Source of the DNA: Acidobacteriota bacterium
GTDB taxonomy: Bacteria; Acidobacteriota; Vicinamibacteria; Vicinamibacterales; 2-12-FULL-66-21
NCBI GenBank assembly: GCA_003222675.1
Contig: QHWT01000044.1
Span: 1 to 53,547 of the forward strand
DNA length: 53,547 bases
Direction: 5' to 3'
In this document: piece after piece, positions 24,895 through 33,723 of the stretch
How the letters are laid out: each line of letters begins with the position of its first letter
Numbering within the stretch: position 1 is the stretch's first letter
Notes under the pieces: model-generated
The model's input: only the letters and a program-made list of their open reading frames with translations
Databases searched by the model: none
Told to the model about the DNA's origin: nothing
Program-made: the position numbers and the translations under genes

Positions 24895-25470
24895 TTACGC
24901 TCTGCCGGCGAACTCCCGCGTCTCCGTATGCACCTTCACCTTCTCCCCTTCCTTGATGAAGAGCGGGACACGAATCGACAGGCCGGTCTCGAGCGTCGCC
25001 TGCTTGGTGACGCCGCCGCTGGCCGTGTCTCCGCGCACGCCGGGCTCGGTGTCGGTCACCATCAATTCGACATGGGGAGGAAACTGCACGCCGATCGGAT
25101 TGCCATTGTACTTCTGGATCTGCACGGCGAGGTTATCGACGAGGAGCTCGCGATCGTCGCCGATGGTGTCGGCGCGGAGCGTGAGCGTCTCGAACGTCTC
25201 CTGATCCATGAAGTGATAGCCGTCGCTGTCCGCATAAAGATACGTGGCAGATATCACGGCGAGATCGGGTTCGCTGAACTTCTCCCCCGCCTTGAAGGTC
25301 TTGTCGAAGACCGCGCGCGTCAGCAGGTTGCGCATCTTGATCCGCACCAGCGTCTGCCCGCCGCGGGCCGTCGGCTTCGACACATCCACATCGACGCAGT
25401 GATACGGGGCGCCTTCGAACTCGAAGAACATCTTGCGCTTGATTTCAATCGCTTCGATCAGAACCGCCAT
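24895..25470 (-). CDS. EF-P family protein, EfpL/YeiP-like (PTARG loop)
   Basis: From ATG 25470 the product is 191 residues: an N-terminal KOW-like domain and two OB domains as in elongation factor P. The loop that reaches the peptidyl-transferase centre reads SKPTARGGQ (31-39), with Arg36 at the tip where classical EF-P has Lys34. PTARG, FMDQETF and the C-terminal ATLETGLSIRVPLFIKEGEK (~160-179) match the EfpL/YeiP subgroup more than EF-P itself. EF-P and EfpL relieve ribosomes stalled at polyproline and related motifs. Canonical EF-P is presumably encoded elsewhere. The start is chosen because the N-terminal residues (MAVLIEAIEIKRK) fit the family. Confidence 0.88.
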   Translation of the reverse strand: MAVLIEAIEIKRKMFFEFEGAPYHCVDVDVSKPTARGGQTLVRIKMRNLLTRAVFDKTFKAGEKFSEPDLAVISATYLYADSDGYHFMDQETFETLTLRADTIGDDRELLVDNLAVQIQKYNGNPIGVQFPPHVELMVTDTEPGVRGDTASGGVTKQATLETGLSIRVPLFIKEGEKVKVHTETREFAGRA

Positions 25471-25660
25471 ACGGTGATTGTATCGCCGATGTCCGAGGAC
25501 CGGGGCCCGAGGACCGACGCTCGGGCGCAATCAACGCTCAGGCCTTATTGTGAGCCCCGCCCCGCAGCTCGAATCTCTCGACGTCGAACCCTCGGACCTC
25601 GGACCCCGCAGTTCGCGCGCATCGCACATCGCACATCGCATATGGACGCGGTGCTATCCT
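25471..25660. other. Divergent intergenic region with word repeats
   Basis: gaggaccg, acctcgga and atcgcaca words recur (25495-25640). The promoters of the divergent EF-P-like and DUF523 genes must lie here, but no consensus pair is convincing. Confidence 0.4.
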
Positions 25661-25666
25661 CGGCCG

Positions 25667-26197
25667 ATGGAGAAGGTCCTCGTCAGCGCGTGCCTGCTTG
25701 GTGCGAAGGTGCGCTACCACGGCGGTGACGCCCGTTCAGAACATCCCGTGCTCCGCCGCTGGCAGCAGGAAGGACGGCTCGTGGCCGTCTGCCCCGAGCG
25801 TGACGGCGGGCTCCCGACACCACGGCCGCCCGCGGAGATCGTTGGCGACGAGGGAGGACGTGGTGTGTTGAAGACGATCGCGCTGGTGCGGACGCGGGAA
25901 GGGGCGGACGTGACCAACGCGTTCGTGCACGGCGCCGAGGACGCGCTGGCAGCGGTACGCGCGCAACATATCCGCGTCGCAGTGCTGAAGGATGGCAGCC
26001 CATCGTGCGGCACGACCTTTACCTACGACGGCACGTTCACGGGCGCGCGGCGCGCTGCTCCGGGGGTTACGGCCGCGCTCCTCGAGCAGCACGGCATCCG
26101 CGTCTTCAACGAGTCGCAAATCGATGCCGCCGAGGCCGCTGTCCTTTCAATCGAAGGAAGCGAAGGAAGACTCGAAGGCTCGAAGGAGCACACCTGA
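25667..26197 (+). CDS. DUF523 protein (TudS-like desulfidase family)
   Basis: From ATG 25667 the product is 176 residues. Three conserved cysteines lie in SACLLG (C9), VCPE (C42) and SPSCG (C114), with YHGG (17-20) and PTPRPPAEI (50-58). This is the pattern of DUF523 proteins, of which TudS binds a [4Fe-4S] cluster by three Cys and removes sulfur from thiouracil. The present protein may act on thiouracil or a tRNA-derived thionucleobase (inference from family). The C-terminus carries an extra ~16 polar residues (EGSEGRLEGSKEHT) that look like read-out of a low-complexity sequence. It is monocistronic and convergent with the esterase gene. Confidence 0.85.
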   Translation: MEKVLVSACLLGAKVRYHGGDARSEHPVLRRWQQEGRLVAVCPERDGGLPTPRPPAEIVGDEGGRGVLKTIALVRTREGADVTNAFVHGAEDALAAVRAQHIRVAVLKDGSPSCGTTFTYDGTFTGARRAAPGVTAALLEQHGIRVFNESQIDAAEAAVLSIEGSEGRLEGSKEHT

Positions 26198-26287
26198 AAA
26201 TGTTCGAACGGACATCCCTGAAGGATCGAAGACGCTTCGGTCGACCAAAATTCTAGAATGCTGCTCCGACGCTGTGGGGTCCTTCGA

Positions 26288-28546
26288 CTACTTCGATTGA
26301 AAATATTTCCCTAGAAACTGCAGGAACGCCTTCCAATCCTCCGGCGTCGCCGCGTGTCCACCGGCGTGGTAATGCCAGCCGAGTTCGCCGGCGATGACCG
26401 GCGTATCGAGCGGCGGCAACTCGGTGACGCCGAGATCCTTCTTCCCGAGCAACCGGTACACCGGCCCCGCCGCAACTTCCGCAAGGAACATTCCCTTCGG
26501 GTCGGCCCACTGATCCTTCGTCCCACCGGTGACGAACACCGGCCGCGGTGCGCTCAGCGCGATCAGCATGTGCGCATCGACGGGCATATCGTTCCATCGC
26601 CCCGCCCACTGCTGGAAGTTGCCAGCGAACCAGTAAGGAAAGTTCTGCGCCATGTCGTCGACGGTCTCGCCCCAGTCTCGTCGCGCGAGCGCGGCGCCCA
26701 TTTCACCCGAGCAGCTCGCGTAGACGGCGGCAATCCGTTCGTCGAGCGCCGACGCCCAGAGGGCGGTCTTGCCCAGACGCGAATGACCGAACACGGCAAT
26801 CTGCTTCGCGTCGACTGACTTGTCCGTCTCGAGATAATCAATGATGCGGCTGACGCCCCACGCCCAGGCGCCAATCGTCCCCCACTCCTCCGGCGCGGGC
26901 TGCTGCTGACTGGAAGCGAGCGTCGCGCCAATCACCCCCTGATTGAACGTGTTCTTCCGATCCGGCTGGATGTCCTGGTAAACGACCATGGCATAGCCCC
27001 AGCCGCGCGCGATGATGTCAGCCGCCACCGGCGGATCGCCTGGCGGAGCATTCGCGGGCGGCGTGGCCGCGTCGCCGCCGAAATTCACGAGCAGAATCAG
27101 CGGCACCGGCATCTTCGCGTTCGACGGCGTGTAGACGGTCAGGTTCACGCGCGGCGCGTCCGCCGCGTCTCCGACCGTGCCGACGATCCGCTTCTTCACC
27201 GCAGTCCCCTCGCGCGCGGCGGTGTCGGTCTCACTGACCTGCCATTTGACCTTCGGCGTTTTGCCGGGAATACGACCGTAGATGTCCCGCTCGTACATGT
27301 GGATGATTTCCGGCCGCCGCGTCTTCGTCCATGTCGCGGCGTCGCCGACGGGCACACCATTCGACATCACGAGCGGATCGGGCAGCGTGTAAGGCCGCAC
27401 TTTCGACTCGTCGTAGTTGGAGACGTGGCCGGTCTTGATCGCCCGGCGCAACGGATTGCCGTTCGCATCCGATCCCAGGTTCGACGCGGAGGTCTGTGAT
27501 GAGAAGGCGAAGCGCGCGGGATCGAGCACCACGTGCTTGATGCGCTCGCGCTTCCACGTGTACGTCACGTGGACAGATCCGTCACCCGCCTGGATCATCG
27601 CCGGATAGGAGTACTCGCCGGCCGCGTCCTCGAGGACTGCGACAGAGCTCCACGCCTTGCCATCGGCCGACACCGCGATCTCCAGTTTTCCTCGCGACGT
27701 CGGCGAAGGGTTGGACACCAGCAGAAAACGTCCGTCCCTCAGCCGAATGCTGTCGATCCCGGCACTCGGATTCGGAAGCGCGGTCGCGGTCATGCGTCCC
27801 CACGTCCGTCCCGCGTCCTCGGACCACGCCTGCGTGATCACGCCCTGGCGACTGCGGCAGAGAATCTCGATGGAGGATGAGGAATGCAGGAGGATCGTCG
27901 GCTGAATCGCGCCGAACTCCTTCGCATCGTTCAGCGCGCCAGTCTTCTCCCATGACGACAGAGAGCCGAGCGATTCCGGCGTCCACGATCCCGTGAAGCG
28001 CTCGATGTGCACGACCCAGCCGTCGTGTTCCGTGCTCGATCCGGCCAGGACCACGCCGGGACGGAGCTCTATGGGCTTCGCGCGGATCGGTCCAAGGATC
28101 CCCGACGGCAATTTCGTCGCGGCTGACCACGTGCTCCCCGCGTCGGCGGACGTGCGGACCATCCCCCACCACTCGGATGGACTGGGACCCACCTTGTAGA
28201 ACAGAACCAGCGGTCCGCTCGAAGGCTGGAAGAGCACGGGATTCCAGCACGGGTACCGCGTTCCATCCGGCTGCACGCCGTTTGCGACTTCGATGGGCGG
28301 CGACCATTCGCTGTGGTCGCGTCGTGACAGCCAGATCCCGACGTCAGGATCGCGCTCCTTCGTGCCGCCAAACCACGCCGCAACCAGCGTGTCACCTGTC
28401 TCGACAATCGTCGACGCGTGCGACGAGGGAAACGGCGCACGCTCGAAGATGAATTCGGATCGGACGATAGGTGACGCGGTGGGGGGAGCAGTTTGCAGTG
28501 CCGCCGTCATCAGCGCCAGCAGCGGAAGGAGGACGAATGTGATCAT
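26288..28546 (-). CDS. BNR sialidase-like domain fused to CE15 glucuronoyl esterase
   Basis: The product is 752 residues. A signal peptide (~1-18) is followed by a six-bladed BNR/sialidase-like propeller (~28-345) with Asp-box-like motifs SADAGSTW (133-140) and SEDAGRTW (242-249). A short linker leads to a CE15 esterase (~365-752) with the nucleophile motif GHSRLGKTALW (Ser589), an acid Glu near SCSGEMGAAL (E615) and the His in GGHAATPEDW (H731). CE15 enzymes cut ester links between 4-O-methyl-glucuronate of xylan and lignin alcohols. The N-terminal family includes exo-sialidases and non-catalytic glycan-binding relatives. It overlaps the MFS gene by 4 bases (ATGA). The linking of these two folds in one chain is unusual, and a fusion by loss of a stop codon between two genes is possible. 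Confidence 0.85.
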   Translation of the reverse strand: MITFVLLPLLALMTAALQTAPPTASPIVRSEFIFERAPFPSSHASTIVETGDTLVAAWFGGTKERDPDVGIWLSRRDHSEWSPPIEVANGVQPDGTRYPCWNPVLFQPSSGPLVLFYKVGPSPSEWWGMVRTSADAGSTWSAATKLPSGILGPIRAKPIELRPGVVLAGSSTEHDGWVVHIERFTGSWTPESLGSLSSWEKTGALNDAKEFGAIQPTILLHSSSSIEILCRSRQGVITQAWSEDAGRTWGRMTATALPNPSAGIDSIRLRDGRFLLVSNPSPTSRGKLEIAVSADGKAWSSVAVLEDAAGEYSYPAMIQAGDGSVHVTYTWKRERIKHVVLDPARFAFSSQTSASNLGSDANGNPLRRAIKTGHVSNYDESKVRPYTLPDPLVMSNGVPVGDAATWTKTRRPEIIHMYERDIYGRIPGKTPKVKWQVSETDTAAREGTAVKKRIVGTVGDAADAPRVNLTVYTPSNAKMPVPLILLVNFGGDAATPPANAPPGDPPVAADIIARGWGYAMVVYQDIQPDRKNTFNQGVIGATLASSQQQPAPEEWGTIGAWAWGVSRIIDYLETDKSVDAKQIAVFGHSRLGKTALWASALDERIAAVYASCSGEMGAALARRDWGETVDDMAQNFPYWFAGNFQQWAGRWNDMPVDAHMLIALSAPRPVFVTGGTKDQWADPKGMFLAEVAAGPVYRLLGKKDLGVTELPPLDTPVIAGELGWHYHAGGHAATPEDWKAFLQFLGKYFQSK

Positions 28547-29784
28547 GGATAAGCCTCTGCGCGAGGTTCGGAGACGTTACGCATGAATGTGCGAATGCCG
28601 AACACGAGGAGTAGCCCTACGACGAGATAAATGATCGAGCTGGCGCTGATCGACGCGCTCATGCCGAAGCGCTGAGATGCCAGGGCGATCGCGATCGGCG
28701 CCATGCCTCCGCCGACCCATCCCACCGCGTTCATCGCGCCAACCGCCGTGGCCCGCCGCGCGGTCGGGACAACGTCGTGCAGCGAGGCCCAGATGTTGGC
28801 GTCGTAGAAGCCCTTGAAGTATCCAAAGCCGGCCATCGCGAGGATAAGGACAGGAATCGACACGGTCCACCCAGTCATGAAGATGAATGGGACTCCCGCG
28901 ATAAGCCCGATCGCCTGCGTCAGCATGCGGCCGGCGCGCTGGCGGCGCACCAGACGATCCGCGAGCACGCCGCCGCTCAGCACACCGAGCACCGAGGCCA
29001 CCTGCAGATAGGCCGTGCTGCTGAACCCCGCAGCCGCGAGGCTCATTCCGAACTTGCGATACAGAAAGGATGGCATCCACGTCAGCACGATGGCCGCCAC
29101 GAAGTTCGCGCCGACGAATACCGTCATCAGGATCAGCACCATCGGCCGATTCGTCCCCGCATTCTGGCGGCTTCCGCCTCGAGGGGGAAATTTTCCTTGC
29201 ACCGGAGCGTCCGCCACCTCTGCCTGCCCCCGCACCGGCTCCTTCAAGAAGAGCATCAGCACGAGACCCAGAAGCGCGCCAAGAATACCAAGAAGGTAAA
29301 AGCTCGAGCGCCACCCGAACGACTGACCCATCGCACCCGCGATGGTGCCGCCCGCAATCGTGCCCGCGTACACGCTGGACTGGTGCAGCGACATCGCCCG
29401 AGACCGCGTGTCACGCCCGTGATAGTCGCTGAGCATCGACATCGATGCCGGGAAGTAGAAGGCTTCGCCAAGCCCTTCGAGCGCGCGGAACAGCACGAGC
29501 TGCCAGTACATCTTCGACAGAGCCGTCGCGATGGTGATGAACGACCAGAAGATCAGCCCACCGATGATCAAGGTCTTGCGGCTGAATCGATCGCCGATGA
29601 TGCCGGCGAGCGGCGCCGACATCGCGTAGACCCACATGAACGACGCGCCGATGATGCCGAGCTGCACGTCGGTCAAGCCCATCTCTGTCTTGAGCAGGGG
29701 AAACACCGAGTAGATCGCCTGCCGATCGGCGTAGTTGAACAGACACACGAACCACAGCATCCCGACGACGGACCATTTGTACAT
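28543..29784 (-). CDS. MFS transporter (ACS/hexuronate-like)
   Basis: The start ATG at 29784 gives a 413-residue, 12-TM protein beginning YKWSVVGMLWFVCLFNYADRQ. That pattern, the loop signature GIIGDRFSRKTLIIGG (~60-75) and the acidic/aromatic residues of TM1 (NYADR) resemble the anion:cation symporter family that takes up hexuronates, glucarate, sialic acid or aryl acids. Its stop overlaps the start of the sialidase/glucuronoyl esterase gene, so it probably imports the sugar acid released by that enzyme (inference). The long upstream open frame runs into a REP-like element and is not coding. Confidence 0.9.
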   Translation of the reverse strand: MYKWSVVGMLWFVCLFNYADRQAIYSVFPLLKTEMGLTDVQLGIIGASFMWVYAMSAPLAGIIGDRFSRKTLIIGGLIFWSFITIATALSKMYWQLVLFRALEGLGEAFYFPASMSMLSDYHGRDTRSRAMSLHQSSVYAGTIAGGTIAGAMGQSFGWRSSFYLLGILGALLGLVLMLFLKEPVRGQAEVADAPVQGKFPPRGGSRQNAGTNRPMVLILMTVFVGANFVAAIVLTWMPSFLYRKFGMSLAAAGFSSTAYLQVASVLGVLSGGVLADRLVRRQRAGRMLTQAIGLIAGVPFIFMTGWTVSIPVLILAMAGFGYFKGFYDANIWASLHDVVPTARRATAVGAMNAVGWVGGGMAPIAIALASQRFGMSASISASSIIYLVVGLLLVFGIRTFMRNVSEPRAEAYP

Positions 29785-29847
29785 GTGTAAAACCCGCCGC
29801 AAGGTAAGGTCCCCTCGGCCGCAGCAGGCCGCGCCGCGAGGCCTGAG

Positions 29848-29992
29848 ATGACACTCACAGTTCGTCCCATCAGCGGTCAGTCCGAGCTGCGGAACTGTGA
29901 CAGTCACCGTTTCCGACGCCCGAACGGTGACTGTCACCGTTTCCGTCCGCCGAGTGTCCGCCTGCGGGAAGAACTGTGAGTGTCCCCGTTTC
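29848..29992. repeat. REP-like element, family E (copy 2, extended)
   Basis: Half-sites tgacactcacagttc (29850-29864), ctgtgacagtcaccgtttc (29895-29913), cggtgactgtcaccgtttc (29925-29943) and gaactgtgagtgtccccgtttc (29971-29992) alternate in orientation. This is two or three overlapping REP units between divergent MFS and sugar-isomerase genes, only 28 bases from the start of the latter. Confidence 0.75.
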
Positions 29993-30019
29993 TGAGCCGC
30001 CTATGCTAGTCTCGCCCGC

Positions 30020-30871
30020 ATGAGCGCACCTTACTCGATCTCCCGTCGAACGTTCCTGGCCATGGCCGGCGCGATGCCGTTCGCGACACGCGCGTTCGCG
30101 GCGCTGAAGGACGTGCCCGTCGGCCTCGAACTCTACTCGGTCCGCGACGAGTTGGCGAAGGATCTGAAAGGCACCGTCACCGCTGTCGCGAAGATGGGCT
30201 ATCAGGTCGTCGAGTTCTACTCGCCCTACTTCGACTGGACACCCGATCAGGCGAAGGACGTCCGCAAGCTCCTCGACGATCTCGGCATCCAGTGCCGCTC
30301 CACGCACAATGGCTCTCCATCGTTCACCGCCGACGGACTGCAGAAGGCGATCGAGCTGAACCGGATCATCGGCAGCAAGTACATCATCATGGCAAGCGCG
30401 GGACGCGTTACGGGCCTCGACGGGTGGAAGACGGTCGCTGACAGGCTCACGGCCGCCGCCGAGCAACTCAGGCCGATGGGCCTCGCGACCGGCTATCACA
30501 ATCACCAGCCGGAGTGGACGCCGGTCGATGGCAAGCGCCCGATGGACGTGATCGCTGCGGGCACGCCGAAGGACGTGGTGCTGCAGTTCGACGTTGGCAC
30601 GTGCCTCGAGGTGGGCGCTGACCCCATCGCGTGGATCAACGCGAACCCGGGACGCATCCGCAGCATGCACTGCAAGGAATGGTCGAAGACGAACGGCTAC
30701 GGCGCGGCGTTCGGCGAAGGAGACGCGCCGTGGAAGCAGATTCTGAACGCGGCTGAAAGCACCGGCGGCATCGAGTACTACCTCATCGAACAGGAGCAGA
30801 GCGGGCCGGGAGGGCAATTCGCCATGGCCCAGCGCTGCCTCGAGAACTGGAAGAAGCTGCGCGCCGCATGA
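30020..30871 (+). CDS. Tat-exported xylose-isomerase-like TIM-barrel protein
   Basis: This 283-residue protein has a twin-arginine signal (SRRTFLAMAGAMPFATRAFA) and a sugar phosphate isomerase/epimerase barrel. GLELYSVRDEL begins strand 1 (~35), followed by FYSPYFDW (~69-76), YHNHQPEWTP (~156-165, metal-binding His/Glu region), LQFDVGTCLEVG (~190-201, metal Asp) and MHCKEW (~216-221). Exported relatives in acidobacteria/planctomycetes are annotated as isomerases, but some may be 3-keto-sugar enzymes. It overlaps nagA by 4 bases. A Tat-exported cofactor or metal enzyme here suggests periplasmic processing of a sugar before uptake by the downstream symporter. Confidence 0.88.
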   Translation: MSAPYSISRRTFLAMAGAMPFATRAFAALKDVPVGLELYSVRDELAKDLKGTVTAVAKMGYQVVEFYSPYFDWTPDQAKDVRKLLDDLGIQCRSTHNGSPSFTADGLQKAIELNRIIGSKYIIMASAGRVTGLDGWKTVADRLTAAAEQLRPMGLATGYHNHQPEWTPVDGKRPMDVIAAGTPKDVVLQFDVGTCLEVGADPIAWINANPGRIRSMHCKEWSKTNGYGAAFGEGDAPWKQILNAAESTGGIEYYLIEQEQSGPGGQFAMAQRCLENWKKLRAA

Positions 30872-31839
30872 GACTCGAGCTGCCGGGACTGTTCGACCTG
30901 CAGGTGAACGGCTTCGGCGGCATCGATTTCAACGCGCCCGGCCTGACCGACGATCGCGTCGACGCCGCGCTCGCCCGCATGCGCGCGACCGGCGTCACGC
31001 GCTGCCTTCCGACGCTCATCACCTCGTCTTTCGATCGGTTTGCCGCCAGCGCGCGCATCCTCGCGCGGATGTCGCGCGACGCGATTGCCGGAATCCACAT
31101 GGAAGGGCCGTACATCTCACCTGAGGACGGTGCGCGCGGCGCTCATCCGAAGGAACACGTCACGTGCGCGAGCGTTGACGACCTCAAGCGCCGCCAGGAC
31201 GCGGCGGGCGGACGCATCGCGCTCGTAACGCTCGCGCCCGAAGTGCCCGGCGCGATCGCGCTCATCGAACATCTCGTCGCGTCGGCTGTTCGCGTCGCGA
31301 TCGGTCACAGCGCGGCGAGCCCGTCGCAAATTGCCGATGCCATCTCGGCGGGGGCCACGCTCGCCACGCATCTTGGGAACGGCTGCGCGCAGATGCTGCC
31401 GCGCCACCCCAATGTCATCTGGGAGCTCCTCGCCGCCGATGCCATCACCGCCAGCTTCATCGTCGACGGTCACCATCTTCCATCCGCGACCGTGAAGGCG
31501 ATGGTGCGGGCGAAGGGATCGGAACGGACGGTGCTCGTGACGGATGCGATCGCGGCGGCCGGCTGCGCGCCGGGACCGTACACGATCGGCGGCGTCGAGT
31601 GCGAGCTCCGCGCCGATGGACGCGTGTCGCTGCCGGGCACTCCGTATCTGGCGGGCTCGAGCCTCACGATGGATCGCGCGATTGCCAACACGGTGCGGTT
31701 CACGGGACTGCCGATCGACGTGGTGATCCCGATGGCTACCACGAATCCTGCACGCTATCTCGGAACGAACACCGCCGGCACGGTAATGGCGGACTGGAAC
31801 CCGGACACGCACGACTTCCGGATCCTCGCGACGTCATGA
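30868..31839 (+). CDS. nagA: N-acetylglucosamine-6-phosphate deacetylase
   Basis: This 323-residue amidohydrolase has a compact N-terminal domain and the barrel motifs IHMEGPYIS (~78-86), GHSAASPSQIADAI (~148-161, metal His), ATHLGNGC (~170-177, with His) and VLVTDAIAAAG (~225-235, catalytic Asp). It converts GlcNAc-6-P to GlcN-6-P and acetate in the cytoplasm. It is shorter than E. coli NagA (382), lacking part of the N-terminal beta-sandwich. Overlap with the exported isomerase gene (ATGA) shows one operon. It is followed by a GC-rich intercistronic element and a symporter gene, so the operon looks dedicated to an amino sugar. Confidence 0.88.
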   Translation: MRLELPGLFDLQVNGFGGIDFNAPGLTDDRVDAALARMRATGVTRCLPTLITSSFDRFAASARILARMSRDAIAGIHMEGPYISPEDGARGAHPKEHVTCASVDDLKRRQDAAGGRIALVTLAPEVPGAIALIEHLVASAVRVAIGHSAASPSQIADAISAGATLATHLGNGCAQMLPRHPNVIWELLAADAITASFIVDGHHLPSATVKAMVRAKGSERTVLVTDAIAAAGCAPGPYTIGGVECELRADGRVSLPGTPYLAGSSLTMDRAIANTVRFTGLPIDVVIPMATTNPARYLGTNTAGTVMADWNPDTHDFRILATS

Positions 31840-31841
31840 AG

Positions 31842-31941
31842 GCGAACGAGCGAGAGCGAGTGAGCCACGCGAGCGGAGCGGGGCCTGGGGCCCCCGCGAG
31901 CGAGCGTGTGAGGGGGTCCGGCGGGGCGAAGCCCCCCGGAA
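31842..31941. repeat. GC-rich intercistronic element, family D (copy 1)
   Basis: On the coding strand the order is GCGGAGCGGGGC, ggggccccc, CGCGAGCGAGCG, then GGCGGGGCGAAGCCCCCC just before the symporter start. The segments form two or three GC hairpins. Copies 2 (38209-38297) and 3 (44504-44640) have the same order and the same orientation relative to transcription, each between two co-oriented genes. Confidence 0.75.
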
Positions 31942-31945
31942 AGCG

Positions 31946-33586
31946 ATGAACATCACCGCGCTCGACTGGGCCGTCCTCATCGCTTACCTGATCGTCATCA
32001 CCGCCATCGGCCTGATCGCTGGCTATCGCGTGCGCAAGAGCGGAGAGTTCTTTCTCGGCGGCCGCCGCTTCGGACCGTGGCTCATGATCGGTCAGAGCTT
32101 CGGCGTCGGCACGCACGCCGAAATGCCGGTCGCGCTCGCCGGCGCGGTGTACAGCCTCGGCGCCTCCGCGATCTGGTTTCAGTGGAAGAACCTGTTCATC
32201 ACGCCGTTCTACTGGATCATGGCGCCGGTCTTCCGCCGCATCCGCCGGACGACGCTTGCCGAGTTCACCGAGGATCGCTATGGCCCCTGGATGTCGGGCA
32301 TATACATCGTATTCGCCGTGTGCTTTTTCATCATCAACACGGGAAGCATGTTGAAAGGGGCCGGCAAGGTGATCAGCCAGGCGACGGGCGGCATGCTCGC
32401 CGTGAACGAGATCGTCGTCGCGATGACGGTCTTGTTCATCCTCTACAGCTTCGTCGGCGGGCTCGTTGCGGCCGCCTGGACCGACCTGTTCCAGGGCATC
32501 CTCATCATTGTCCTGTCATTCATGCTGATCCCGCTTGGATGGGGCGTGGTCGGCGGCCTTCACGGAATGAAGGCGTCCCTCGAGCCATTCCGATTCTCGC
32601 TCGCCACGCCGTCCGGTATCGGTCCGTGGATGATCGCGATGCTGACGATCAACGGGTTGGTCGGGATCATGGCGCAGCCACAGATGTTGGCCACGGTCGG
32701 GACGGGCCGGGACGAGCGGACGTGCCGCGTCGGCATGCTTTACGGCAACCTTGTGAAACGCGTATGCACCGTCGGCTGGGCGATCGTGGGACTCGTCGTC
32801 GCCGCGATGATTGCGCAGGGACGAGCGGACCGGACGCTGCTCGGCGACGCGGAAGACGCATTCGGCTTTGCGTGCCGGCGCCTGCTCTTTCCGGGCGCGC
32901 TGGGCTTGATGATCGCATCGGTGCTGGCGGCGAACATGTCCACGTGCTCCGCATTTCTCGTCGACAGCGGCGCGCTGTTCACCGAAGGGCTGTATCGCCG
33001 GCTGAGGCCACATCGCCCTGACGCCCACTATCTCTGGGTCGGGCGGATCAGCGGCTTTGCGATCACGATGCTCGGCGTGTTCTACGCGGTGTATCTGATC
33101 CAGAGCGTGCTCTATACGTTCCTGCTGACGGAAACGCTCGCGACCTTTGTCGGGGTTAACGTGCTCGGCGGACTGCTGTGGCGGCGGGCGAACCGGTGGG
33201 GAGCGCTCGCGTCGCTGCTGAGCGCGCTCGCCACGAATTTCCTGCTCTACTACGTCAAGCGCGAGCGCCTCGATTACTGGGACCCGAACGTGTTCCTTGC
33301 CGCGCTGCTCGTTGGGATCACCGCTCTCGTCGCCGTCAGTCTCCTGACCGCGGCCGAACCGGCCGCCAGGATGGACTCGTTCTACTCGCGGCTGGAGACC
33401 TCGAGCGATGAATCCGCCAAGACCACAGATCGTCCGTTGCTGCTGGTCAACGCGCTGAACCCCGCCCGCGCCGCCGCCGGACGCGGATGGCGCGCGTATC
33501 GCGAAGATCTCGGCGGCTTCACGCTCGGCTGGGTCCTGGTCGTGGTGCTCATCGTGGCAACCGCGCTGTTGCTGCGCATGACCTAG
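31946..33586 (+). CDS. Sodium:solute symporter (SSS family)
   Basis: This 546-residue protein has 13 predicted TM helices. ITALDWAVLIAYLIVITAIG begins TM1, and GEFFLGGRRFGPWLMIGQSF (~32-51) is the SSS family signature region (F-L-G-G-R). Later segments include AMTVLFILYSFVGGLVAAAWTD (~155-175, carrying the conserved helix-5 GG-AAxWTD motif). It would use the sodium gradient to import a sugar or small acid. The proteins encoded next to it (exported isomerase, NagA) point to an amino sugar or derivative. The start at ATG 31946 follows a GC-rich element and has GGAAAGCG upstream. It is possibly the last gene of the operon. Confidence 0.9.
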   Translation: MNITALDWAVLIAYLIVITAIGLIAGYRVRKSGEFFLGGRRFGPWLMIGQSFGVGTHAEMPVALAGAVYSLGASAIWFQWKNLFITPFYWIMAPVFRRIRRTTLAEFTEDRYGPWMSGIYIVFAVCFFIINTGSMLKGAGKVISQATGGMLAVNEIVVAMTVLFILYSFVGGLVAAAWTDLFQGILIIVLSFMLIPLGWGVVGGLHGMKASLEPFRFSLATPSGIGPWMIAMLTINGLVGIMAQPQMLATVGTGRDERTCRVGMLYGNLVKRVCTVGWAIVGLVVAAMIAQGRADRTLLGDAEDAFGFACRRLLFPGALGLMIASVLAANMSTCSAFLVDSGALFTEGLYRRLRPHRPDAHYLWVGRISGFAITMLGVFYAVYLIQSVLYTFLLTETLATFVGVNVLGGLLWRRANRWGALASLLSALATNFLLYYVKRERLDYWDPNVFLAALLVGITALVAVSLLTAAEPAARMDSFYSRLETSSDESAKTTDRPLLLVNALNPARAAAGRGWRAYREDLGGFTLGWVLVVVLIVATALLLRMT

Positions 33587-33623
33587 CTTGATAAAAAGAG
33601 AGCCGCGTCAATCGCGTCAATAA

Positions 33624-33701
33624 CGAATGCCAAATGCCGAATGCCAAAGCCGCCGACACATTTCGAGAATTTCGGCATTCGGCCATTCAGCATTTAGCAT
33701 T
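33624..33701. repeat. Imperfect inverted repeat of aatgcc words
   Basis: gaatgccaaatgccgaatgcc (33625-33646, in two parts) is complementary to ggcattcggccattcagcatttagcatt (33673-33700). It forms a ~22-pair hairpin just upstream of the S9 peptidase ribosome-binding site. Similar words occur at 11327-11360. Confidence 0.55.
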
Positions 33702-33723
33702 GACCAGCAGCATGGAGGATGTG

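Noticed and set aside
28777-29790. 337-codon frame antisense to the MFS transporter
   Set aside because: Composition is Arg/His-rich without hydrophobic or domain features, and the sense gene is clear.
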